Positions 1-8,958 of a stretch of 20,575 bases of DNA are shown here, piece by piece; position 1 is the first letter of the stretch; each line of letters opens with the position of its first letter. Source of the DNA: Euprymna scolopes. Its lineage: Eukaryota > Mollusca > Cephalopoda > Sepiida > Sepiolidae. The notes below the pieces were generated by a model, which saw only the letters and a program-made list of their open reading frames with translations, ran no database searches and had not been told where the DNA came from. A program made the translations under genes and the position numbers. Location of the stretch: positions 91,465,413 through 91,485,987 of the forward strand of contig CM044505.1 of NCBI GenBank assembly GCA_024364805.1, written 5' to 3'.

Positions 1-640
1 GCCTTGGAATTTTTGAAATTTTGCACAAACATTAAACATAGTATGCGTAAAAAGGAACAGAACGGATTTCCGGGAAAAATCCTGTTGCGCCTCCCCTAGA
101 GGTTCCTTTCGTGTTAAGATGGCTAAAACTGACACTTTTATGATTATTAAAATAAATTGATGCCTTGGAATTTTTATAAAACTTTCTGAAAAGTTGTAAC
201 TAATTGATTTCTATATAATTTTGTTTGTCTATACTTAGCGATAACTCTTGGGTGTGCCCCGGGGGTTCTTTTCGGGCTAAAAACAAAACCCACTTCATTT
301 TTGGGACTATTAAACGATATTCGTCCAAAATTTTTATGTGTGTGTCTATTTAACAGGTTTGCATGGTGCCTAACTCAAATGAAAATATATTAAGACCTTG
401 GGAACTTTTGGGGCTAATGGGAGGCAAATGATGAATAGTCATTTCTTTTTTTTATATGGTGCAAATCTCAAAGTTATATGTTAAAGCTTAAAAATGCACC
501 GTTTGTTCATTTTCACCAGGATTTGAGGTCACCTGGGGACGTTTGGGGCTTAATGGAGGGGGGGCTGAACTTAGTCATTTTTTCTATTCTTTGTTCACTG
601 TGCACTCACGGGGACCATGCATGCTTCATTGTAAATATTA
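1..640. repeat. Degenerate AT-rich tandem-like repeats with no gene
   Basis: No supportable gene is seen in this stretch. Several phrases recur in imperfect form. A 'gccttggaattttt' phrase starts at 1 and again near 162. A block with a C/G-rich core followed by 'ggttcttttcgggctaa'-type sequence occurs near 90-150 and again near 250-310. A 'tttggggcttaatgg...ttagtcatttt' block occurs near 405-450 and 540-580. The spacing is roughly 130-170 bp, and similarity by eye is only moderate. This suggests an old, decayed tandem repeat rather than coding DNA. A 95-codon open frame from 478 runs through this area and the palindrome after it; it has no recognisable domain and I do not call it a gene. Confidence 0.35.
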
Positions 641-647
641 TTATTGG

Positions 648-724
648 CTCACAAGGAACTTCCACACAGGCTACAAAGGAGCTCTCCTTTAAAACAGCCT
701 GTGGTGTTTCCTGGAAGCTGAGCG
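648..724. repeat. Nested palindrome / long hairpin
   Basis: Inverted repeats are nested around a centre at 682-683. Arms at 675-681 and 684-690 are perfect (aaaggag / ctccttt), arms at 665-672 and 696-703 are perfect (cacaggct / agcctgtg), and an imperfect outer pairing runs to 'gctca' (648) and 'tgagc' (near 720). The foldback of about 75 nt could be the end of a small non-autonomous transposon or a microRNA-like hairpin. Nothing else in the sequence chooses between these. Confidence 0.55.
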
Positions 725-790
725 ACAAGTCTCCCCAGTTTTACAATACTCTCCACCTCTTTTGATAACATTTGCAAATGAATTTAGAGG

Positions 791-894
791 TGTAAGCAAT
801 GTTTAGTTTCAGAACAGTTTCCGATGGCTCGTTGTTCTACACAAGTCCTGGGCATTACTGGTTCGTAGTAGATAGTTCTCGAGTTGGAATCCAG
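791..894 (-). repeat. Candidate 3' LTR of the Copia element
   Basis: This is a direct repeat of 4048-4144 in the same orientation, similar by eye at roughly 80-85%. On the plus strand it begins tgtaagc. On the element's strand both copies end in GCTTACA and begin near TG-GGATTCCAAC, resembling the TGTTGGA-type start of Copia LTRs. No convincing target-site duplication was found. Confidence 0.55.
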
Positions 895-3800
895 AGTCAA
901 TAAATATACAAGACTTTTTATGATTTCTCGCTATAATTGATCATCTATTATTACAGATTCTGTGTGTATATTTTTATTAATATCATTTTCGACCGGTGCA
1001 GGGCGTTTCTTGCACTCTCCCATTCCAAATTTTAATAGTATTTTGTCAATGTATCTAGATTGATTCATCGTAAAAAGTCCTTTCCTTTGAGTGTATTCTA
1101 TCCTATAAAAAACAGAATATTTTACCAAGATCGGCAATTTTTAATATTTCACTTAATTTGTTCTCAACATCAGTTAACATTATGTCACAATTTGATGCAA
1201 TTAAAATATCATCGACCCATAAAACCAAAATCAGTAGTTTATCGTCTTTGTATTGAGTATATAAATAGGGGGTCAGTTGAACATTGTTTAAATTATTGTT
1301 TAATCATATAATCACGAAATACTGTATTCCAACACTGCGCACTATGCTTTAGACCATATAATGACTTGTTAAGTCACCACACGCTATTTTTACTTTTCAT
1401 TATAAATCATTCTGCAGGGGTAATATAAATTTCACAGTATATTTGGGACATTCAGATAAGAACTTTTGCGTCCATTTGATGGATATTTAGGTCATATTGC
1501 GATGTAATTTGCAATAAAATTCTGATTATGATTAGGTTTGTGGTCGGTAAAAACGTAGTAAAATATTCTGTACCGTAAATCTGAGAGTATCCTTTAGCAA
1601 CACATCTAGCGTTGTACTGTCAACGCCTGGTGCTGTAGTCTTTTTTGTAAAGACCCATCCTGTAGAAATAAAATGTTTATCTTTTGAGAGAGGTACTACC
1701 GTATAGGTATCATTTTCCGTCATAACATCTATTTTTTTTTCATGGCTATTTTTAATTCATCACACTGTTCTTAATTGCTTCGTTAAAGCTTTTTGACGTA
1801 TTTTCCAATAGTCGGTTTGATAATATCTCATATTGTCGACGACAAAAAATCGAACCGCCTTCTATTGCTTTTGGGGTACTTGGCGACTATAACATCATCA
1901 TCCTCATCATGGTCACTCTTGTCCCCGTCATTTTCATTGTCTGCATTTGTTTTAATAAGTTGACGAAATGTAATTTCATCCTCTTCATATGACGGGGTTT
2001 CGTCTTTAGAATTAAACGTGTCTGTGAATTTTACATATCTGATTCTTTAATTTTATTTTTCTCTGAGAAAATAATAAATTGGCTGGCCTCTTTTTATTGT
2101 ATCCAAAAAATACAACTCTATCGGTTTTAATATTAAATTTACTCTTTTTATCTATATATGCGGAGCAAGATGAACCAAATACTTCATTCACCTTAAATTT
2201 GGTTTTCTACCGCAGAAAGCTTCATATGGGGTTTTAGATAGAGTTTTGTTAAAGCACCTGTTGCGTATATAGGTAGCCGCCGTAAGTGCGTACGTCTAGA
2301 GGCTTTTGGGGAGTTTTGATTCAATGAGTAGGCATCTTGCCATTTCAAAAAGTGTCCGCCATGCTCTTTCCACAGTCCCCTTTTTGTGTGGTGATCTAGG
2401 GGCCGATTTTTCATGCTTGATATGATGGTTAATCAGTAAAAGTCCAAAGTCTTTATTGATGAATTCCGTACCGTTGTCAGAGCGAATATACTTGACTTCA
2501 CCGTGGAGAGCCATATCGGCTAAATATTTTTCAGTTGCTAGCAGGGTATCACATTTGTTCTTTAAAAAGTAAACCATTATTAACCCTGATTGGCCATCTA
2601 CGAAATTCAACACATATCTATAATGCTCTCTGGCTATCGGTTCCACGGGACTGTTCAAGTCACAATGCCCCAGTGATAGGATTTTTTTGGCCTTCTTGTC
2701 TTGTATCTTGTTTTGATGGTTTATCATTTTTCCCTGCGTACAAACGTCGCAGTTAAAGTTTTTTTTTATGCTTTTGTTTTCATTCCATTAACTACGGTCG
2801 GCAATTTTTTTATATCAGGAATATGGCAGTGCCCAAGAATTTTATGCCATATCTGTAAATCATGGCTGGTGGTTTTCGATGGGACTACACTATTTAAATA
2901 GTATAGTCTTCCCTTTTCTTTAATGTCGAATACAGTTACATTCGGGTACACCGATTTTGGTTTGTTGGGACTAAAGTTTATATTTGCACCTTGTTTAGTG
3001 GCAGCTTGTCCATAAAATATTTTTTGTTAAAATTTCAGGATTAGAAAAGCGCTTTCTAGAATACAGAAACATAGTTCACCTTTATTTTTCCTTAGCGAAA
3101 TTTTAGTATCACCTCTTTTCAAGCGTTATCGTTTACTCGACTACCGTCAGCAAGTTATACAAAATGATTTGGAGGCTTAAAGTTGGGATCAAAATTGATA
3201 AAATCAGATTCCTTTGTAATCACATGTGCCGTGGCACTACAATCGACAAGAAAATTATTATTGTTCGTTGAAGCGTTAAACTTACATGAAAATAAGAATG
3301 TATGTTCGCTAACGGAGCTGTCCACATTTTTAATAGAGTCGCTCTCGAAAGTCCTGTATCTGCATTGAACACTGTTGTGATTTGGTCGGTCACAATTATA
3401 GCAAATAATTTTTGTACTTTTCTTAGGAGAAAAATTGTTTTTAGCAAAGTTGCGGTTTTTATTCTCAGCATGGGTATAATTTAATTTTTGTGTTTTTATG
3501 TGTGCATTTTTAAAGTTCATGATATTTGTGGATTCGTTTTTTCCTGTGATCATTTTTTAAGTATCCTCGTACATTCTGAGTACCACCTTGAATGGACTAA
3601 AACTCAAGGGGTTTTCTTTCTGGATTATTACGATGATAAATGAGGACCAACGAAATTATAGACTGTCGCTAATAACTTCCTCAGACATTTTTTAAAGAAT
3701 TTGCAGTAGATCCGCCTCTTATAATATAATCTGTAATGGTTTCGGCTTCCATTCGTTTTAGAGAGGTCAGTTCAGTATATAAAGAAACAATTTTGGGTTT

Positions 3801-4047
3801 TCCTTTCGATAAATAATGGTCTCTCAATATGTTCAATGCTTTGCAGCCATCGTCCAAGGCTTCTCTCATTACCAGTGATAGACTTCGGTCATCTAAACAC
3901 TGTATTAATTCCACAAAGACAGTCCATGTTGCGTTTGAAGTACTTTGTGTAGCTTATGAATTCGTAGATATCCTAAAAATTTCACTTGCCTAAATTCGAA
4001 TTTTGATTCGGATCCATCGAAATAAAGACGCACATAAACTCTATAAG

Positions 4048-4144
4048 TGTAAGCCATGTTTAGTTTCAGAACAGTTTCTGATTGTTAGTTGTTCTACACA
4101 AGTCCTGGAGGTGACAGTAGACAGTTCTCAAGTTGGAATCCACA
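4048..4144 (-). repeat. Candidate 5' LTR of the Copia element
   Basis: This is the partner of 791-894. It lies directly before the Gag coding region on the minus strand, where a 5' LTR should be. It ends at 'ggaatccaca' on the plus strand, which is TGTGGATTCC on the element's strand. It is short for an LTR, so the boundaries are approximate. Confidence 0.55.
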
Positions 4145-4229
4145 GAGCAAAAGAACATTCCCGTGTTGACACGAAGAAAACATTCGAAATCGGTACAGAA
4201 AGGTTTAATATTTATGGAGCAATTCTGGT

Positions 4230-4300
4230 TTCTGATTGGTTGGTAGCAGAACGTGAATTAATTCGATCCGTCAGTTCCTAGCAGCATCGTTTATAAATAG
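4230..4300 (+). promoter_or_regulatory. Promoter-like CCAAT/TATA stretch
   Basis: An inverted CCAAT-type motif (gattggttgg, about 4234-4243) is followed by a TATA-like tataaata at 4292-4299, ahead of the structured module that starts near 4336. Spacing and order look like a pol II core promoter reading to the right, perhaps from a retroelement end. A small hairpin (tcccg / cggga) lies at 4304-4320. The function is inferred from motifs only. Confidence 0.3.
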
Positions 4301-4335
4301 AATCTCCCGACTGTGCGGGATCATTCCTCATTTAG

Positions 4336-4640
4336 AACTCTGATGGGGAAAGTCTCCTAGCGGCTTCGGCTGCATGAAGACAGGGTTGTACAAGTCAAGG
4401 ATTCGTCGCTTGACACTCAGCCCAACAGGTGAGGGGCCGGGAACCGGCCCAGCACCTGTTGGACTGAGGTACGCCGCCTGGGTAATACCTAGGAGGTCCA
4501 TCCTCCCAGGCCTTGCCACCGGGCTTTCCGGTGGAGCAAGTTTATTGCTTGCTGCCTGAGGCGCCCCGACCGGGGAATGCCGACGGGGTTACTCAGGCCA
4601 TTTTTAAAATTGCAGGAGTGCCCCTCCTTTAGGGGAGACT
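4336..4640 (+). repeat. Hairpin-rich GC module, copy 1
   Basis: A GC-rich block in AT-rich surroundings with several strong stem-loops in a row. They are: a stem closing a cUUCGg-type tetraloop at 4360-4373; a long hairpin at 4416-4468 (16-bp outer stem with one mismatch, 4416-4431 with 4453-4468, and a perfect 7-bp inner stem 4434-4440 with 4444-4450); a perfect stem-loop ccaccgg / ccggtgg at about 4516-4533; gcaag / cttgc around 4537-4552; and an outer stem 4554-4560 with 4592-4598 enclosing C/G runs. The core to 4553 is repeated at 4926-5093. Short open frames on both strands cross the block, but the hairpin symmetry makes mirrored frames trivial, so none is called a gene. It could be the LTR or untranslated leader of a retroelement, or a non-autonomous mobile element. 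Confidence 0.6.
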
Positions 4641-4659
4641 GCGTGGTTCCCACTTTCCG

Positions 4660-4735
4660 GCCTTGTGTCACATAATGCTGATGTGGGCAGCATTTAAATA
4701 TATACCTCATTAACCTGGCACTTTTGCTGGGATCA
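4660..4735 (+). repeat. Partial upstream segment of the hairpin module
   Basis: The phrase ccttgtgtca, a short variable part, then an AT-rich box and acctcatta at 4662-4714 recurs at 4874-4923, where it leads straight into module copy 2. Here it is not followed by the hairpin core, so it looks like a partial unit between the two full ones. A further small hairpin (attgcc / ggcaat) lies downstream at 4777-4793. Confidence 0.5.
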
Positions 4736-4871
4736 AAGTGTACTATCCGTTCCGTCAGATGCTGCACTTTGTGACCATTGCCCTTGTGGCAATTGGTTGT
4801 TGTTACGTGTAGGGGCAACCCTATATGTACGATCCCCTTTCCCTCCCATCCCCCTTCACCTTACATAAACA

Positions 4872-5095
4872 CCGACCTTGTGTCATATTTTGCTTACATG
4901 GGGAAGCCAATAAATACCTCATTATGAAACTCTCATGATGGGATGTTTTTCCTAGCGGCTTCGTCAAGGATCCGTTCTTGACACTCAGCCCGACAGGTGA
5001 CGGACTGAGGTACACTGCCTGGGTAATACCTAGGAGGTTCACTCCCCAGGCCTTGCCACCAGGCTTTCCGGTGGGGCAATTTTATTGCTTGTTGC
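4872..5095 (+). repeat. Hairpin-rich GC module, copy 2
   Basis: This copy repeats the layout of copy 1: an AT box aataaata (4909-4916), cctcatt, the aactct-type phrase at 4926, cctagcggcttcg (4951-4963), the ctcagcc...gactgag stem (4984-5009) in a short-loop form that lacks the inner GC hairpin, the tgcctgggtaatacctagg phrase (about 5015-5033), the ccacc / ggtgg stem-loop (5056-5073) and the tttattgctt tail (5081-5090). Differences between copies often fall in loops or keep the stems, though the sample is too small to claim selection. Confidence 0.6.
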
Positions 5096-5325
5096 ATTAC
5101 AGACTACAGTGACAATAAAGTGTATTGTTTTTCGAAAAATAGATATATTTAGAATTAGAAAAAAAAGTTCTTAAGTAAACCGTAAGGTGTCAAACATATG
5201 TTAGAAAAAACAATACATTTATTTCATTAATTTTCATCTATGTATTCTTCATTTGAATCCCCATTTTTAGGGAAATACAATATAGTAAATTGATTATAAT
5301 TCGAAATTAAGCATCCACATATATT
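5096..5325. other. AT-rich spacer, nothing recognised
   Basis: AT-rich DNA between the hairpin module and the open stretch at 5326. There are short A/T runs and no motif, repeat or coding signal that I can support. Confidence 0.5.
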
Positions 5326-5664
5326 TTAATCCGCAATAAAGCAGAGCAATTCATAAGTAAGTAAAGACAAACGTACGAGAGTCATTTCAAAAGTGTCTCT
5401 TCTTACTTTTTTCCACTCGAATTGATCAGAGGGGATTGCAAGTGTGGTTATGATGACTGAACTTATGCATTTGTGACCTGAAATTTCCATATCTCTGTTG
5501 TCGATATTAATGTTGTGATAGGCGTGCGTCAGGAGCAGAGCTGTGGCAATAAATTCCTGGCAAAAAATGTATTTAGAATAGTGATAACGACATAGAAAAT
5601 AAATTCCGGAGCACAAAAATTCGCACCTTTTAATGGTACTACTCCCGTCTTCATAGATCTTCAA
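5326..5664 (-). other. Unrecognised open stretch, possible exon
   Basis: The minus strand stays open for 113 codons including the first, but the first codon is TTG. The first in-frame ATG (MEISGHKC...) would leave only about half the length, so it is not a convincing stand-alone gene. The peptide is rich in alternating hydrophobic and cysteine positions (RCEFLCSGIYFLCRYHY, FIATALLLTHAYH, LVRLSLLTYELLCFIAD), an amphipathic helical pattern faintly like a cyclin-type fold, but I cannot match it to any family. An AG just before the ATC codon near 5660 could act as a splice acceptor, which would make this a terminal exon ending at the TAA after FIAD. It may equally be a chance open frame or transposon residue. 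Confidence 0.15.
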
Positions 5665-6581
5665 GATTTATAATTAAATATAAGAAGCTTTCCTTCTATA
5701 ACGACTCTCAACATAAAATAAGCTACTTTATAATGTCATGTGTTCAGGCTTTTTCAAGAACAGCGCCGGACATCCTTGCTAATTATAAGTAGATGTATTT
5801 CAAGCCCACAAAATATATTTTGTATTAATTCGCCTTATATAAATAAATCTAACAAGTAAACAACCCAAGGCAGATAATGTTGCCAAATAATATAACTGCT
5901 ATAATGACTAAGACAGCTTTAATTATTTTATAGCAAGAAAAATATTGATTAATTTAACAAGAAAATGAAGTTATTTAAAAAAAAAAAAACATAAGTAAAA
6001 TATGAGGTCAAAACTATTCATTACAAACATTTTGTAAAACCGCTTGAGGCGGGAACTGATAATAAAGATTTCTTTTTCGTTTAAATGTTGGACCAATGCA
6101 ATCTGGTCAGAGAACTATTCTAATCAGAAAACGAATTATTTTTCATCAAAATAAAATGATTGCCTTTTTATTAGTTGAGATTATACTAATTATTATTGAA
6201 TCTACATCCGTTGGGCTTGATAATAATGCTAATTTTTATTTATAATCGTTATGTCGAGGCAACTACATATGACATATCAACTAGTTATTTATGCTTACAC
6301 TAAGAGGATGAGAATTTGTCTTCAAATTCTTTATAAAAAGTAGCATGTAAACTTATACAAATTAGTAACTTGATTGTTTCTGCTGTCTGTTGATGCTGTT
6401 CTCTTATTATGCGTTTTATTACCAATCGAAATGTTTTCTATCTTTATCCTTTTTCACTATGTCATTATAATTTAATTTGGTGTTTATTTTGTATTTTATC
6501 CTTTGTCTATTTATTTGTCTTTACTCTCATTTTGATTCCTACTGTTTTGCCTGATTATATTTGCTTTGATTTGTACTTTAC
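5665..6581. other. AT-rich spacer, nothing recognised
   Basis: About 0.9 kb of AT-rich sequence between the open stretch and the Gypsy 5' LTR. A 71-codon open frame at 6409-6624 is a run of hydrophobic, T-rich codons that crosses the LTR boundary, so it is taken as chance. An A-run lies near 5978. No repeat or RNA gene is seen. Confidence 0.5.
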
Positions 6582-6926
6582 TGTAGAAAAATACGTGACC
6601 TTCTTGGCTAACACGTGTGCATGATTCAATGGATCGGTCGTGAAACGAAATGAAAGAGAAAGAAAGGAAAAACTAACATGGCGAGACCGTTTGTTTTATA
6701 GTGAATAATTATGTGACTGTGAATGTTTATGCAAATGAGACTATAATAGCGGACGTTAAGCGAGCATGAGACGAGTTGAGAAAAGGCGTGTTACTTATGC
6801 AGACGTGTGGAAGTCAGCTGGAAAGATCGTTGAGTTTGGAAGTCGGAAGTTTTGACAACAGTGTTGAATTTAACGGAGAAATTGGTGATTTTCAGTACAA
6901 AATAAATAACACTTGAATTATTTAAT
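6582..6926 (+). repeat. 5' LTR of the Gypsy element
   Basis: Begins TGTAG and is collinear with 11041-11385 over its whole length. Shared landmarks include a purine-rich stretch near 6648-6672, 'atgcaaatgagact' near 6730 and an aataaataacactt tail (6901-6914) holding an AATAAA polyadenylation-type signal. The 3' boundary is approximate because no clean CA end or target-site duplication was found. Confidence 0.8.
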
Positions 6927-8570
6927 TATAAGCTATCTCGTCCCTTGATGATCGGTGACTTAACAACAGAAAAAATATGGACAGATTCGACTTTCGCTTG
7001 ATACCCGAAATTGATGGATCTACCACTGGACTGGACCGTCTGTCGTCGAATGGGTTGAGAAGGCTGAGAAAAGTTAAATCGAATGGGTTGAGAAGGCTGT
7101 GAAAAGAACAGGCCGTAGTCATCTCATTGAGAAGGCACCTACGCAATCTACCAGCAACTCTAGGATGAACCAGACTGGGGTGAAATCAAGCAAAGTCTGT
7201 ATACAGCGTTTGGTACGAATCCGTTTGTTACATGGCGACTTCACCACAAGGAAACGGCTGACGTTTACCTAGCCGACTTACAAAAGTTATCTGTACAGTT
7301 TATTGGGGTCAACGACAAGATATTCAGCTGTGCCTTTATAGTAGGCTTACCTTAGGAGATCAGTAAACACGAATTGATGAATTGAAAATAGACGAGTTAT
7401 TGACCGGAGCTCGAAACATCTGTAAGGAACAGGAACCAATTGCAGCAGCAGCTAGTATTCGGCATGCTGCATTTGAACTGCATGGAGGTAATGTGGATTT
7501 TCACCCAGGTAGCAATAAGCGCGGGAGTCCAGTATTCTATAAATGTGGGGAGGACAATCATTTTGCTTAAGAGCCCAGTATTCTATAAATGTGGGGAGGA
7601 CTATCATTTTGCTTAAGAGTTCCGGAATCGAAATGATATGAGAGGTGTGTATCCACGAACGCAGAGAACAGTACAATGCTATCGCTGCAATAAGTTTGGG
7701 GACATATCTCGCAACTGTTCGAGAAACGAAGTTGGGAGCAAGGTGCTATCGCCACCCTTGTCCCCTGCCAACCAATAAACACAGCATGTCCTCTCATTGG
7801 TGTTAAAATTGACGATGTGCAGTGTTCAGCACTCGTAGACAGGGGGTGTTCTCGGTCTATAGATAGTGCACATCTCTGTCAGATGTGGTGGAAGCAACAA
7901 GTCGACGTTATGACCATCAATGTTGTAAAGGAAATTTTATCGTTATGTTGAACGAATTTTATCTCGTTGCACGAGACTAAGAGTTCTTAAAGAAATTAAA
8001 AAAAAATAAATATACCAAGGTAAACTGGTATAAAATTTTATCAAAAAGAAAAATAGAAAAGGAAAGAATGATAGAAAAGGAAATGTATAGTTCGACTGGG
8101 CTGCCAAATCAGTCCCTCTGGCGGTTCTTTTGACAATTATACTTTTACAAAAAAAATTCGGCGTAGTTGGAACACGTCAACACTTCTTACCCCCTTTTTG
8201 TGTTATTCAATGCAGAATTAAGATGCATAAATCATTAGCAGTTTCGAATTGAGTTTATCTGACTTCTCACCACTAGAAATAAATCGATGGAAGATCCGTT
8301 GCCAACATTTATTTCCTTTACTTTGCTTTTTTTTCATGGCATATCAATCCTTTGTCGGTCATTTAACATCGAATTAATATTCATCCGGAAATAACGTGTA
8401 GATACTATTTTATCGAATAAAATAGTAATTCCAACTGTTGTCATGGGAAATTGAAAACAGACTTTTTGCTTGTTTCTCGAATTTATAATTTTATCTGATT
8501 TCGATTCCGTTCAGGATTTGTTTGGTAAGTTTAATAATCTAAATGGTTAATATTACTTTCTTCTTGTATT

Positions 8571-8720
8571 TCAAACGTCGCAATACCGCTCTGGTGTAAT
8601 TGTAATTCAAAGGTCGCAAAACACGCTGGTTCTTTCAGTTCGTCGCAACACCGCTCTGGTGTAATTCAAAGCCTAACACCGATCTGGTGCTTTTTAGTTC
8701 CAACACTGCTCTGGTGCTAT
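8571..8720. repeat. Minisatellite of hairpin-forming units
   Basis: Five units share the core caacaccgctctggtg: 8581-8596, 8617-8631 (degenerate), 8646-8661, 8674-8689 and 8701-8716, spaced about 27-36 bp, with 'taattcaaag' in several spacers. Each core can fold as cacc-gctct-ggtg. The varying spacers and the surroundings make this a minisatellite, not a CRISPR array. Confidence 0.75.
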
Positions 8721-8830
8721 TTTCCCCTTCCCCAGCTTCTGATGGTTTCACTCTTTTTAAAATGACACGCTCAATGTTTTAGCCAATCGAATCCCGCGTG
8801 ACACAGCAAGAAGTAGTAACACCAGATACA

Positions 8831-8958
8831 CTGAGAGAGGGGGAGAAAAGAAGGGGAGAAAGAGAGGAAAATACACCAATTGGGGGGAGGAATGGGGGGA
8901 GAGAGTAGAAATACACTAATAGCGAGAAAAAGGAAGGGGAGGTAAATAGAGAAAAGGG
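8831..8958 (+). repeat. Polypurine tract with internal repeats
   Basis: About 128 bp that is overwhelmingly A and G on the plus strand, broken by two 'aatacac(c/t)aat' phrases (8870-8880 and 8911-8921) that mark a degenerate tandem duplication of about 41 bp. G-runs (ggggg at about 8839, gggggg at 8882 and 8894) give potential for triplex or G-quadruplex structure. It forms the right-hand end of the insertion. Confidence 0.65.

Larger units (their letters stand above)
791..4144 (-). mobile_element. Old, broken Copia-type (Ty1-like) LTR retrotransposon
   Basis: A fossil Copia-superfamily element on the minus strand, reading from high to low coordinates. Parts recognised in order are Gag (about 4040-3681, with the LDDRSLSLVMREA-type block), a CCHC zinc knuckle (3403-3362), an aspartic protease start (DCSATAHV-like, about 3260), a GAG-pre-integrase domain (2951-2766), the integrase core (2727-2193, including SDNGTEF), an acidic linker (about 2190-1830) and reverse transcriptase remains (about 1730-931, including a VDD box near 1200). 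The order protease-integrase-RT is the Copia order and separates it from Gypsy. Direct repeats of about 100 bp bound it. It is clearly broken, with roughly ten or more interruptions, and the end repeats are well diverged, so it is old. Internal length is shorter than usual for intact family members. Confidence 0.85.
7931..8958. mobile_element. Unclassified ~1-kb insertion within the Gypsy element
   Basis: The Gypsy protease region is recognisable up to about 7930 and resumes at 8959 (GTVTVSTE). The roughly 1,030 bp between have no retroelement coding sequence and a different composition. Contents in order: an AT-rich part with A-runs (7931-8560), a hairpin minisatellite (8571-8720), a CCAAT-containing stretch near 8781, and a strongly polypurine part (8831-8958). 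I see no clear terminal inverted repeats, LTR pair or target-site duplication, so the class is unknown. It could be a solo LTR, a non-autonomous element or a filler insertion. An 84-codon frame on the minus strand at 8771-9025 is the complement of the polypurine tract and is not a gene. Confidence 0.6.

Noticed and set aside
478-765. Open frame of 95 codons
   Set aside because: It overlaps repeats and the palindrome, has no domain, and its composition matches the surroundings.
4339-4380. Hammerhead ribozyme core, suggested by ctgatg near hairpins
   Set aside because: The full conserved core (CTGATGA with a GAAA at the right place) is not present on either strand.
4328-5042. Similar minus-strand peptides in both hairpin modules (LLGITQA(A/V)YLSP)
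   Set aside because: The similarity follows from the DNA repeat. The frames are short, they differ in continuity and the hairpins create mirrored frames, so I do not call a gene.
6409-6624. Hydrophobic 71-codon frame, possible membrane peptide
   Set aside because: It crosses the LTR boundary and its hydrophobicity comes from T-rich codons.
8571-8720. CRISPR-like array of short palindromic repeats
   Set aside because: Repeats are degenerate, spacers vary and partly repeat themselves, and the context is a eukaryotic mobile element, so it is a minisatellite.
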